Shown: positions 17,553 through 25,645, numbered from the stretch's first letter. The stretch: DNA of 28,859 bases from JBDLID01 sp039715055 (GCA_039715055.1 JBDLID010000028.1:1-28859); one strand, 5' to 3'. The notes: generated by a model from the sequence alone, not told the origin. A program made the numbers and translations.

Positions 17553-18215
17553 ATGGTCCCAATCGTTACATTCATCGGCTGGCATGACAGTGGAAAAACA
17601 ACCCTTGCCGCCCAGGTGGTTGGTCATCTAAAAACACTCGGCTACAGTGTGGCAGTGATTAAATCCACCAAGGATACGGGCATTGTCTTTGACAGCCCCG
17701 GTACCGACACCGATACCCACCGTACAGCAGGTGCTGATTCCGTCCTCCTTGTCGCCCCTGACCAGATGGTGATGATGACCGATAACAGGGATCTTGCCCT
17801 CACTGACCTTGCCCTGCGCTACTTTCCCGATGTCGATATCGTCATCGGTGAGGGGTTCAAGGATGCACGCAGGGTGGCTAAAATAGAGGTGTTTCGTAAT
17901 TCCGACAAGCCGCTTTATAAGATGGTGAATGGAGTGATTGGCGTGGCCAGTGATGAGCAGGTCAGTGTTGATCGCCTCTTTCGCCTCAATGAGGCGGAGG
18001 AGATTGCCTCTTTTATCGAAAAACGCTTTTTAAAAACAGGTGATGAGCAGAGTGAGCACGCGACCCTGATGGTCAACGGTCACCGGGTGATGATGAAGGA
18101 GTTTGTTCAGGAGGCGCTTGCCGGTACAGTGGCCGGATTCATCAAATCGCTCAAACTGACCCGGGAGGATATTGTCGATATTGAGCTGCGCATTACTCCG
18201 CCGCAGCAGAAATGA
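17553..18215 (+). CDS. mobB: MobB, molybdopterin-guanine dinucleotide biosynthesis GTPase
   Basis: The protein has 220 residues. The P-loop GWHDSGKTT (residues 8-16) follows the first strand VPIVTFI, as in MobB. DTDTHRTAGADSVLLV, with the switch-like Thr/His residues, and VDIVIGEGFKDARRVAKIEVFR complete the MobB pattern. A C-terminal module of about 50 residues (LMVNGHRVMMKEFVQEALAGTVAGFIKSLK) is also seen in MobB proteins of anaerobes. MobB binds GTP and aids MobA in making the MGD cofactor required by FdhA, which explains its place after the fdh operon. AAGGA precedes the ATG. Its stop codon directly abuts the stop of the convergent LysR gene, with no terminator between. Confidence 0.9.
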   Translation: MVPIVTFIGWHDSGKTTLAAQVVGHLKTLGYSVAVIKSTKDTGIVFDSPGTDTDTHRTAGADSVLLVAPDQMVMMTDNRDLALTDLALRYFPDVDIVIGEGFKDARRVAKIEVFRNSDKPLYKMVNGVIGVASDEQVSVDRLFRLNEAEEIASFIEKRFLKTGDEQSEHATLMVNGHRVMMKEFVQEALAGTVAGFIKSLKLTREDIVDIELRITPPQQK

Positions 18216-19148
18216 TCAATCCGTCAGATCCAGCTTGTTGAGACTGGAGCCGGCGGTGAGATAGATGGTTCGCTGGAGCAGCAGGAGAAAAGTCGCCGCA
18301 GCCCTGGAAAAACGCCTGCCCTTTGGATAGTGGAGATAATAGGAGGTGGTGAGGTCGAAATTATGTAGTGAAATCTGCTTCAGGGAACCGCTCTTGAGTT
18401 CCTTGTCCACCGAACTCAAGGGGACGATGGTGATGCCATACCCCTCTTCAACCAGCCGCTTGGCGGTTTCATGATTTTTCAGTTCAATGAAGTGCTTGGG
18501 GGCATAGAGCCCGGCCTTGCCCTTGATCCATTTTTCCACCTTCTCCCTGAGCTGTGTTCCCCGCTCCCTCCAGATAAAGGGGACCGAAGTGAACATCTCC
18601 ACGGGAATTGTCTCCTGGGCGGCCAGGGGATGACCATTGCCGACCACGGCCACCATCTTTTCATGGTGGAGGGGAATGGAGAGGACCTTGGGTTCATCTT
18701 CGACCAGTCCGCCAAAGCCGAATTCAGCCTCGTTTTTGACAAGCAGTGAGATCACATCATGTGAGTTAAGCGTGTGCAGGCTGATTTCGATGGCCGGGTA
18801 TTTACTGGTGAAAAGGCCAATGGGGCGGGGCAGGTAAAAGGTTGAAAAAAAAGCGGAGGCGGCGATCTCCAGCCTCCCCTTTTCCAGGGTGGACATCTCC
18901 TGGAAGAGGATCTCCACCTCCTTGATGTCGGCAATGAGCTTACTGGTTCTGGCAAGGAGCATTTCACCCTCCCGGGTGAGATGAATGGCCTTGCCGGAAC
19001 GATCAAACAGCTTGACCCCATAGGACGCCTCAAGGGCCTGGATCTGTTGGCTGACTGCCGGCTGGGTCAGGAAAAGTTTGCGCGCCGCACTGGTAAAACT
19101 GCCGGAAAGCGCGACTATCTGAAATGTCTTGAGTTGGTCAAGGTTCAT
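18216..19148 (-). CDS. LysR family transcriptional regulator
   Basis: The protein has 310 residues. A winged helix-turn-helix occupies about 1-60 (LDQLKTFQIVALSGSFTSAARKLFLTQPAVSQQIQALE, the classic LysR pattern), followed by a linker helix and a periplasmic-binding-like effector domain at about 90-295. Length is normal. Effector ligand is unknown. Neighbours are mobB (convergent) and a Mut7-C-type gene (divergent, 112 nt away). Regulation of the fdh/mob genes is an attractive guess, as LysR-type regulators near selenium and molybdenum enzymes are known in anaerobes. LysR proteins more often act on a divergent neighbour, however, which here would be the Mut7-C gene. Confidence 0.9.
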   Translation of the reverse strand: MNLDQLKTFQIVALSGSFTSAARKLFLTQPAVSQQIQALEASYGVKLFDRSGKAIHLTREGEMLLARTSKLIADIKEVEILFQEMSTLEKGRLEIAASAFFSTFYLPRPIGLFTSKYPAIEISLHTLNSHDVISLLVKNEAEFGFGGLVEDEPKVLSIPLHHEKMVAVVGNGHPLAAQETIPVEMFTSVPFIWRERGTQLREKVEKWIKGKAGLYAPKHFIELKNHETAKRLVEEGYGITIVPLSSVDKELKSGSLKQISLHNFDLTTSYYLHYPKGRRFSRAAATFLLLLQRTIYLTAGSSLNKLDLTD

Positions 19149-19260
19149 AGTTCAGTTCTGGGAGATTGATCGACTCTCCATGCTTCAGAGTCGGGATGGC
19201 CGAATGATTATGATAGCAGAAATTATTTAGGCTGAGAATGAATTTTAAGGAAAAATAATA

Positions 19261-20019
19261 ATGGCTTCAGGCGTCATTACATTTTACTTCCGTGGAGATA
19301 CTCGTGAGCTTCTCCACCGCCAGCATCAAGAGCAGGTTTCGTTTGCTTACAATCTTGCGCGGCGCGCCTCCATCAAGGATATCATTGAGGCCCTCGGAGT
19401 GGTTCACACAGAGGTGGGGGCTATTGTCGATGATGATGGACAGTGGAGCTTTGATCGCATTCCACAGGGAGGAGAATGTCTGAAGATAGAGCCTCTGTCC
19501 CCGGAGACTCTCCCCACTCAGGCAACCATATTACGGCCTGTACCACTGCCCCGTCTGAGTTTTATGGTTGATAACAATGTTGGAAAACTGGCTCGACTGA
19601 TGCGTATGGCCGGGTTTGATGCCGTCTCTGTACCGACCGGCGGTCTGCAGGAGATTGGTCTTGCGGCAAGGCGTGAGCAGCGGGTGCTGCTCAGCCGTAA
19701 CCGGGAACTGCTTCGCTGCCGTGTGGTAAGTCACGGGCGACTCATCCGCCACCATGACCCTGAGCAACAGCTGGCAGAGGTCATTGAGCTTTATGACCTT
19801 TTTACGGAGCTGCAGCCCTTCAGCCGCTGCCTGCTCTGCAACGACCTGCTGCAGGAGGTGGCCAAATCTGAAATCATCGACCACCTCGAGCCGCTGACCA
19901 GGAAGTATTATGATCGCTTCAGGCAGTGTCCCGGCTGCGGCCGGGTCTACTGGAAGGGATCGCACCATCAGAGGATGGGTGAGGTTTTAAAAGCGCTGGA
20001 AAGGGAAAAGTCGCTTTAA
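19261..20019 (+). CDS. Mut7-C RNase-fold protein with N-terminal ubiquitin-like domain
   Basis: The protein has 252 residues. Residues 1 to about 85 resemble the ubiquitin-like domain often fused to bacterial Mut7-C proteins (ITFYFRGDTRELL, SIKDIIEALGVVHTEVG). The Mut7-C (PIN-like) part begins near 100: FMVDNNVGKLARLMRMAGFDA, with D104 as the first acidic residue. A zinc ribbon is formed by C190-x2-C193 and C223-x2-C226. The usual LTRD near the middle reads LSRN (145-147), so one conserved Asp appears to be replaced by Asn. Family members are predicted ribonucleases with unknown targets. The gene stands alone, divergent from lysR. Confidence 0.82.
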   Translation: MASGVITFYFRGDTRELLHRQHQEQVSFAYNLARRASIKDIIEALGVVHTEVGAIVDDDGQWSFDRIPQGGECLKIEPLSPETLPTQATILRPVPLPRLSFMVDNNVGKLARLMRMAGFDAVSVPTGGLQEIGLAARREQRVLLSRNRELLRCRVVSHGRLIRHHDPEQQLAEVIELYDLFTELQPFSRCLLCNDLLQEVAKSEIIDHLEPLTRKYYDRFRQCPGCGRVYWKGSHHQRMGEVLKALEREKSL

Positions 20020-20129
20020 GTTATGTATTTACCGCTCTCTCTATGGTGCAGTTGGCCTGTTTGCTGAATGTATACTCAATGAGTTGTCCGTGTTGAAAGG
20101 TGGTCTCAGTAGTCCGGGAATGTTTGATT

Positions 20130-20376
20130 AACCAGGTGCGGAAAAAGCATGAGAAAAATTTCAGTTGTTTTCAATCGCATGGTTGTCGCTAAGTTTAAGG
20201 CCACTTTGAAAAATTGCTCTTTCACTCGATTTCTTCGTCATGACAAAAAGAAAAATGCTCACATATAACTAATATGCTGCGCTTTTTATTTTCACCAATC
20301 CTTGAACTCGAACGAAATCGCTAATTTTTCAAGGTACCCTTAACTGCGATTATTGACCCGGATAAACCACCTGGTT
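20130..20376. repeat. large nested inverted repeat (MITE-like or structured RNA), element 3
   Basis: Successive arm pairs are arranged symmetrically around one centre. They are AACCAGGTG (20130-20138) with CACCTGGTT (20368-20376), AATCGCA (20173-20179) with TGCGATT (20345-20351), and TTAAGG (20195-20200) with CCTTAA (20338-20343). The inner pairs are TTGAAAAATT (20206-20215) with AATTTTTCAA (20323-20332), and CGATTTC (20227-20233) with GAAATCG (20314-20320). The middle, near 20251-20290, holds the core shared with element 1 (AATGCTCACATATAACTAAT, ATGCTGCGC). No reading frame is inside. The order of arms is too regular for chance. Confidence 0.75.
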
Positions 20377-20545
20377 TTGTATCACCGCTGCTCCATTTCT
20401 TTCTCTCCTGTCCTCCCGCCAGTCCATTTATACCCACAATTTTGGTACTTTTTCCGGCCCCTGCTGCTGTGGTTCAGCGTATGGTCCGGCTCCATATTCC
20501 TTTCCTGTTTCCAGTAACAATCCTTAGGAAAAATACGGGCTAAAG

Positions 20546-20560
20546 AGAAATACTATTTCT
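20546..20560. promoter_or_regulatory. 15-bp palindrome, possible operator upstream of the signalling operon
   Basis: AGAAATA, C, TATTTCT is a perfect odd palindrome, 328 nt before the kinase start and 113 nt before the small frame at 20674. A/T-rich palindromes of this size occur by chance at moderate rates, so this is only a candidate site. Confidence 0.25.
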
Positions 20561-20673
20561 GCCGAATCAGAAGGTAGACCGATGGGAAAAATCAGCTGTT
20601 GGACCACTGATGCTTTGCCCGTTCAGTGTTCATTTCAACAGACCGTTAAAAACGTTCGGTATGGGAAACCGGG

Positions 20674-20865
20674 GTGTTGAATCAATACCTTACTCACATC
20701 ATAAAGAGGGTGCGTGCTATTGATATCTTGATACATACAAATGATTTCCAGTTGATGGCCAGTCATGTCCTGGCCCATGAGGACTCGCTTCTGGAGAGAA
20801 TTCTTCATTACGCCAGACGCCATGACTACACCGGAGATACCCCAACCCTGGCTGCAGAGTCCTGA
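20674..20865 (+). CDS. possible 63-residue protein or remnant before the kinase gene
   Basis: The frame opens with GTG at 20674 (GGGG just before it, no good ribosome site) and ends 23 nt before the kinase ATG. The product is plausible as protein (VRAIDILIHTNDFQLMASHV, LLERILHYARRHDYTGDTPTL). ILHYARRHDYT..TPTL recalls the Y-A-R-R-H-G-Y-T-x-Y-T-S-T-L stretch in the N-terminal domain of RsbRD-type sensor proteins of Desulfobacterota. That match is from memory and short. If right, this is a truncated remnant, since the domain would stop early. It may equally be a random open frame. Confidence 0.35.
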   Translation: MLNQYLTHIIKRVRAIDILIHTNDFQLMASHVLAHEDSLLERILHYARRHDYTGDTPTLAAES

Positions 20866-20888
20866 GCTGTTTGACATCGTTTGCTGCT

Positions 20889-22607
20889 ATGATGAAAAAT
20901 GAAAATAAATTTCGGCTACTCATTGTTGAAGACGATGCCCTGGTCCGCAAATCCACTGCCGGATATTTACGGAATCGCGGCTATGAGACTATTGAAGCGG
21001 AAAATGGCATCGCTGCCCTTGAGTTGTTTCGGAAAAAGTGTCCGGATGTACTGATAACTGATCTGCGGATGCCTGGCCTGGACGGGCTTGAGCTCATGAA
21101 AACAGCCATGCAGGAGGCTCCGGACCTGCCGGTCATCATCGTTTCCGGTATGGGAACAATCGTTGATGCAATCGTTGCCCTGCGTCAAGGCGCCTTTGAT
21201 TATATTACCAAGCCGGTGCAGGATATGGAGTTGATCCTCCACAGTGTGGAGCGGGCCGTCAGGCATGCCAGGCTGGTTAAGGGGGAAAGGAGCCGTCAGG
21301 AGGAACTGGAAGAGCTTGTTCAGAAAAGGACTGTTGAGCTGCTTCAGCAAAATAAGATGCTGGAGCGGGAAATGAGAAAGAGACAGGTCCAGGAAGCCAT
21401 GGTCCTCCATGCCAAAAAGGAATGGGAGCGTACTGTCGATGCCCTGCCGGATATGATTGCGATTTTCGATAGTGAACATAAGGTTGTCCGCATGAATCTG
21501 GCCATGCGTGACCGGTTGGGGAGCAGCTACCTGGAAGTACTCGAGATCCCCTGCCTCTTTCGACAGTTGAGTAGAGGGGAGCAGCCGGCAAGATGTCCTC
21601 ACGAACAAACCATGAGTGATGGCCTGCCTCATACGGTGGAGCTTTTTGACAAACTGAAGGAGCAGGATCTTGAGATAACGACACTGCCTTACCAGGACCC
21701 TGACGGTACCCTGGTCGGCACGGTTCATATCGGCCGGGATATTACGGCTCGAAAACGCGCCGAAAAGGAAAAGGAAAGATTGCAGTCCCAGCTTCTTCAT
21801 GCCCAGAAACTTGAGTCGTGCGGCCAGTTGGCAGCCGGAATTGCCCATGAGATCAATACTCCGACACAGTTTATCGGCACCAATATTGATTTTCTCGATG
21901 AGGCGATGCAGGATCTCAGTATTTTTATAAGGCAGATGGAAAAAATTCGCCGGAACGGACCGGCTGACATCAGTAAGCAGATCGGGAAGGCCCTGGGGGA
22001 TGCTGACTGGCAGTATCTTTCCGAGGAACTGCCCAGGGCCATTGGTCAGAGCCGGGACGGAGTCAGGCGGGTGGCCTCAATTGTCCAGGCTATGAAGGAG
22101 TTCTCCCATCCAGGTAGCAAGGAAAAGAAGCCGCGCAACCTTAACCAGATTATTGAAACCAGCGTGACGGTAGCCAGAAACGAGTGGAAATATGTGGCAG
22201 AGATGGACCTCGACCTGGATGAAAACCTGCCTTCGATTCCCCTGCTGGCCGATGAAATGGGGCAGGTTATTCTCAATATGCTGGTCAATGGCGCCCACGC
22301 CATCGGTGCCAGGCTTGGAGACAATCCGGAGGCAGGCAAGGGACTCATAACCATCAGGACCAGGCTGGTGGGCGATACGGTTCATCTTACCATTGCTGAT
22401 AACGGGACTGGAATTCCGGAAGAGGCAAGACCCCGGATTTTTGACCCCTTTTACACAACCAAGGACGTGGGCAAGGGGACAGGGCAGGGGCTGGCGATCA
22501 GCCATGATGTGATTAGTAAAAAGCATGACGGCCATATTGATTTCACGACAGAAACCGGTAAAGGAACTGAATTTGTCATTTCACTGCCCGTTAATGGTGG
22601 CCCTTGA
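20889..22607 (+). CDS. hybrid response regulator/histidine kinase (REC-PAS-HisKA-HATPase)
   Basis: The protein has 572 residues from ATG 20889; TTG 20871 and ATG 20892 are alternatives and no strong ribosome site decides. The receiver domain (8-125) has acidic E14-D15-D16, phospho-acceptor D58 and K108. A coiled coil at about 130-175 leads to a PAS-like domain (about 180-290, ending IGRDITARKR). The dimerisation helix has H320 (GQLAAGIAHEINTPTQF), and the ATP-binding domain has ILNMLVNGAHAI (N box), IADNGTGIP (G1) and GKGTGQGLAIS (G2). There are no membrane segments, so it senses a cytoplasmic cue or receives phosphate from another kinase. Its TGA overlaps the next ATG (TGATG). Confidence 0.92.
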   Translation: MMKNENKFRLLIVEDDALVRKSTAGYLRNRGYETIEAENGIAALELFRKKCPDVLITDLRMPGLDGLELMKTAMQEAPDLPVIIVSGMGTIVDAIVALRQGAFDYITKPVQDMELILHSVERAVRHARLVKGERSRQEELEELVQKRTVELLQQNKMLEREMRKRQVQEAMVLHAKKEWERTVDALPDMIAIFDSEHKVVRMNLAMRDRLGSSYLEVLEIPCLFRQLSRGEQPARCPHEQTMSDGLPHTVELFDKLKEQDLEITTLPYQDPDGTLVGTVHIGRDITARKRAEKEKERLQSQLLHAQKLESCGQLAAGIAHEINTPTQFIGTNIDFLDEAMQDLSIFIRQMEKIRRNGPADISKQIGKALGDADWQYLSEELPRAIGQSRDGVRRVASIVQAMKEFSHPGSKEKKPRNLNQIIETSVTVARNEWKYVAEMDLDLDENLPSIPLLADEMGQVILNMLVNGAHAIGARLGDNPEAGKGLITIRTRLVGDTVHLTIADNGTGIPEEARPRIFDPFYTTKDVGKGTGQGLAISHDVISKKHDGHIDFTTETGKGTEFVISLPVNGGP

Positions 22608-23809
22608 TGAGTGATAAAAAAAGAATCCTTTTTGTGGACGACGACCCTGATATTCTCTCCGGGATGAAACGGATGCTCCGCTTTCTGCGCAAACAATTTG
22701 ATATGAAATTTGCTGGTGGCGGTCTTGAAGCTCTGGATATCATGGCCCGCCAGTCATATGATATTGTTATCTCGGATATGCGGATGCCGGGTATGGATGG
22801 TGCGGAGCTGCTCAAACAGGTAAAGAAACAATACCCCAATACGATACGGATGATGCTCACCGGCCAGGCCGATGACGAGTCGGTTCTCCGTACCGTGGGG
22901 GTGGTCCACCAATTTCTGGCCAAGCCCTGTGAATCTGAAGATCTTAAACTCACCCTTGCCCGGGTGTCCGTGCTGCACGACCTCCTCGCCGACGAACAGC
23001 TCAAATCAATGATCTCCTCAGTGGATTCTCTGCCGAGTCTACCGGCTACCTATGTCAGGCTCCAGGAAATTATCAGTGATTCCGATTGCTCCATAGCTGA
23101 TGTCGGCGCACTGATCGAAGAGGATGTGGCCATGAGCGCAAAGGTCCTGCAGCTGGTTAATTCCGCATTCTTTGGATTGTTCAGACACATTGACAGTCCG
23201 TCCCGGGCGGTGAGTCTGCTGGGGCTGGAAACCATCAAGGGGCTGGCCCTCGGAGTACAGGTTTTTTCAAAAATGCAGGCGACCAGCAAGCTGATGCCCG
23301 TTGATCTCCTGTTCAGTCACTGTATGGCGGTAGGCAGCCTGGCCCGAAAAATTGCTGTGGCAGCAGGTGTTGAAAAACAGGTGGCTGATGACTGTTTCAT
23401 CGCCGGTATACTCCACGATGTCGGAAAACTGTTGTTTTTGGTTAATATGGCTGAAGCTTATGACGAAGTCCTGAACCGGACAGGACCTGAAACCAGCCTC
23501 CATGAGGCTGAAATACAGGCTCTGCAGGCGGATCATGGTGTCGTCGGTGCTTATCTTATCGGTCTTTGGGGACTGCCCGGACAGGTGGTTGAGGCAATTT
23601 GTTTCCATCACCGCCTGGAAGAGTATCCCATGGAAGCTTTTACCCCTGCTTTGGCCATTCATCTGGCTGATACCTTGTATCATCAATATTGCCCTGGACT
23701 CCTAGTCGGGGCCTGCCCGTCTCTCAATGAAGAGGTTATCGGCAGGGTTGGCTTGTTGGAGAAGATGGAAGAATTTAACGAAATTGCCCGGGAGGTCTTC
23801 GGTGAGTGA
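22607..23809 (+). CDS. response regulator with HDOD output domain
   Basis: The protein has 400 residues from ATG 22607. The receiver domain (about 5-120) has D11-D12-D13, phospho-acceptor D57 (ISDMRMPGMDG) and K near 103 (FLAKPC). HDOD domain at about 140-335: SLPSLPATYVRLQEII, DVAMSAKVLQLVNSAFFG, then FIAGILHDVGKLLFL, which retains an HD pair. HDOD proteins regulate signalling by binding partners; most are not known to be enzymes. The gene starts on the kinase stop and ends overlapping the third gene by 8 nt, so all three are translationally linked. The kinase upstream is its probable phosphodonor. Confidence 0.92.
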   Translation: MSDKKRILFVDDDPDILSGMKRMLRFLRKQFDMKFAGGGLEALDIMARQSYDIVISDMRMPGMDGAELLKQVKKQYPNTIRMMLTGQADDESVLRTVGVVHQFLAKPCESEDLKLTLARVSVLHDLLADEQLKSMISSVDSLPSLPATYVRLQEIISDSDCSIADVGALIEEDVAMSAKVLQLVNSAFFGLFRHIDSPSRAVSLLGLETIKGLALGVQVFSKMQATSKLMPVDLLFSHCMAVGSLARKIAVAAGVEKQVADDCFIAGILHDVGKLLFLVNMAEAYDEVLNRTGPETSLHEAEIQALQADHGVVGAYLIGLWGLPGQVVEAICFHHRLEEYPMEAFTPALAIHLADTLYHQYCPGLLVGACPSLNEEVIGRVGLLEKMEEFNEIAREVFGE

Positions 23810-24938
23810 AAAAATACTGTTTGTCGACGATGAACCTCAACTGCTTCAGGCAGTGGAAAGACAACTGAGAAAACGTTTTGATCTGGTTACTGCCCCAAGC
23901 GGGGCCAGGGGTATTGAGATCCTGCAGGAGAGTGGACCGTTTGCAGTGGTGGTCTCGGATATGCGAATGCCTGAGATGGACGGCGTCCAGTTTTTGACCA
24001 AGGTCAGGGAGCACTATCCGGATACCGTGCGGATGATGCTCACCGGCTATGCTGACCAGGAGACCGCTGTCGAGGCGGTAAACAGGGGACAGATTTTCCG
24101 CTTTTTAACCAAACCCTGCCCGACACCTATTCTTACACGGGCCCTGGCTCTTGCCTTGCACCAATTCAAGTTGATTACAGCTGAGCGTGAGCTGCTCGAC
24201 AAGACCCTGAAAGGAGCAGTCAATGTGATGGCAGAGCTGCTGAGTCTTACCAACCCGACGGCATTCAGCAGTGGCTACCGGGTGAAGCCACTGGTCAAGC
24301 AGATTGCCAACGCCATGAACCTCAAGCATCTATGGCTCTACGAGATCAGTGCCATGATGTCACAACTGGGTTGTATCACCCTGCCCGGGGATATTCTGCA
24401 TAAACAGCATGCCGGTGTGGAACTGACCCATGATGAATTGGAGACATTTGTCAGGCATCCGGAAACAGGCAGTCGTCTCATTCGTCAGATTCCCCGTCTT
24501 GAAAAGGTGGCGGATATTATCGAGCTGCAGCTGAAGGGTTTTGACGAGCTCGACACAGTTGATGACGAGGTGGCAATGGGGGCTCAGATCTTAAGGGCTG
24601 TCATTGATTATGACCAGCTCATCCAGCGGAATATGAGTCATGGTGAAGCGTTGCGTACCTTGCGTATGTGTAAGGGAGCTTATAATCCGGAAATTATATT
24701 ACTGCTCAAAGAAATCACACCGGCAGTTGAGCGGAGTACAATGTGTCAGGTTCGGTTCCAGGATGTGATCCCCGGTATGGTGGCCGAGGAGGATGTGACG
24801 GCTAAAAACGGTGCAATGCTCATTCCAAGGGGGCAGGAGATTACATGGTCGATGATTAAAAGTCTCTCCAACTTTGAAAAACATATTGGTATTGTTGAGC
24901 CCATCCTGGTTTCAACAATCAGCCCGGGTGAACAGTGA
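23802..24938 (+). CDS. response regulator with degenerate HD-GYP-like output
   Basis: The protein has 378 residues from GTG 23802, chosen because CGGGAGG lies about 7 nt upstream and the receiver begins at once (SEKILFVDDEP). D9, D10, phospho-acceptor D53 and TKPC Lys are present. From about 140 the sequence follows the HD-GYP plan (ISAMMSQLGCITLPGDIL, ELTHDELETFVRHPETGSRLI). However, the catalytic HD is replaced (MMSQLG where HDIG is expected), and the HH and GYP motifs are missing (IIELQLKGFD). It is therefore probably not a cyclic-di-GMP phosphodiesterase but a binding or scaffold output. A small C-terminal domain (VIPGMVAEEDVTAKNGAMLIPRGQEIT) is common in such regulators. It is the last gene of the trio and ends against a terminator belonging to the opposite strand. 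Confidence 0.85.
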   Translation: MSEKILFVDDEPQLLQAVERQLRKRFDLVTAPSGARGIEILQESGPFAVVVSDMRMPEMDGVQFLTKVREHYPDTVRMMLTGYADQETAVEAVNRGQIFRFLTKPCPTPILTRALALALHQFKLITAERELLDKTLKGAVNVMAELLSLTNPTAFSSGYRVKPLVKQIANAMNLKHLWLYEISAMMSQLGCITLPGDILHKQHAGVELTHDELETFVRHPETGSRLIRQIPRLEKVADIIELQLKGFDELDTVDDEVAMGAQILRAVIDYDQLIQRNMSHGEALRTLRMCKGAYNPEIILLLKEITPAVERSTMCQVRFQDVIPGMVAEEDVTAKNGAMLIPRGQEITWSMIKSLSNFEKHIGIVEPILVSTISPGEQ

Positions 24939-24944
24939 AAAAAG

Positions 24945-24981
24945 TCTCAACGGAGCGGTCGACAGAGCGGCTCCGTTGAGA
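24945..24981 (-). terminator. rho-independent terminator of the Fe-S/cytochrome b operon
   Basis: TCTCAACGGAGC (24945-24956) and GCTCCGTTGAGA (24970-24981) form a perfect 12-bp stem with a 13-nt loop. On the minus strand the stem is followed by CTTTTTT. It stands 20 nt after the cytochrome b stop and 7 nt after the stop of the convergent response regulator, so it may also block readthrough from that side. Confidence 0.85.
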
Positions 24982-25000
24982 AATACGGGTCAGGTACCCT

Positions 25001-25645
25001 TCAGTCGATCTTCCACTCGGGAAGATGTTCTTCAGCATACTTACGGTCGATATTGCCGGTAAACATTGACGGCACCAGGGGGCGATGGTCCTTGAGAGTC
25101 AGTGCTGCAACGTGAGCGATAAAAAGTGCCATGAAGAGCATGCCGAACGCGGTGTGGAGCATGGTCATTGCTTCGAGAAACATGGGCTGGAGGATAATGT
25201 CGCCCAGGTTTTTATAGGACTTGATCACCCCGGTTCCGACCAGGATCAAACAGACCGCACCGATGATTGCATAGATCACCCGCTGTTTGGCCTGAAATTT
25301 TGCATGGAGCGGTTCTTCAGCCATGCCGAACATGGCCTTGAAGCCGGTGATCGACACACCGATATCACCGGTCTTGGGCATTATAGCGTATTCTTTGCGA
25401 CGGATATGGTAGACGATGTGGAAAATCACCGCCGCACAGAAAAAGATTGCTCCAAAATAGTGAAGCATGAGGGTGATGTCATACTGGTCCGACCAACCGA
25501 GTCCTGGAATCTTGACCACGTTATAACGCTTATACATGGGCATCTGGCCAAAACCTGAAAAGAGCAGGAGAATGCCTGAAAGAGCAATGGTCCAGTGGGT
25601 CAGACGTACAGTCAGGGAGTGCCTGACAACGGTTAAGCTGCTCAT
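25001..25645 (-). CDS. cytochrome b subunit (FdnI/formate dehydrogenase gamma type)
   Basis: The protein has 214 residues from ATG 25645, which overlaps the stop of the upstream Fe-S gene (TAATG). Four transmembrane helices are visible near 18-35, 60-82, 128-147 and 160-185. His residues sit where two haem b groups are bound in the FdnI family: RLTHWTIALSG, LMLHYFGAIFF, FHIVYHIRRKE, MLHTAFGMLF, FIAHVAALTL. It passes electrons from the partner Fe-S subunit to, or from, quinone. No catalytic subunit gene lies next to it. The tail (RKYAEEHLPEWKID) is cytoplasmic. It differs in length and sequence from FdhC at 16194-17051, so it is not a recent duplicate. Confidence 0.88.
   Translation of the reverse strand: MSSLTVVRHSLTVRLTHWTIALSGILLLFSGFGQMPMYKRYNVVKIPGLGWSDQYDITLMLHYFGAIFFCAAVIFHIVYHIRRKEYAIMPKTGDIGVSITGFKAMFGMAEEPLHAKFQAKQRVIYAIIGAVCLILVGTGVIKSYKNLGDIILQPMFLEAMTMLHTAFGMLFMALFIAHVAALTLKDHRPLVPSMFTGNIDRKYAEEHLPEWKID

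Larger units (their letters stand above)
20020..20673. other. 654-nt region without a confident gene
   Basis: It lies between the Mut7-C gene and the small frame at 20674. It contains the large nested inverted repeat at 20130-20376, a 15-bp near-perfect palindrome at 20546-20560, and otherwise A/T-rich sequence with no long open frame on either strand. A promoter for the signalling operon is expected in the right half, but no clear box pair is seen. Confidence 0.6.

Noticed and set aside
20967..21848. 293-codon minus-strand frame antisense to the kinase gene
   Set aside because: The plus strand encodes complete receiver, PAS and kinase domains; the antisense product shows no family features.
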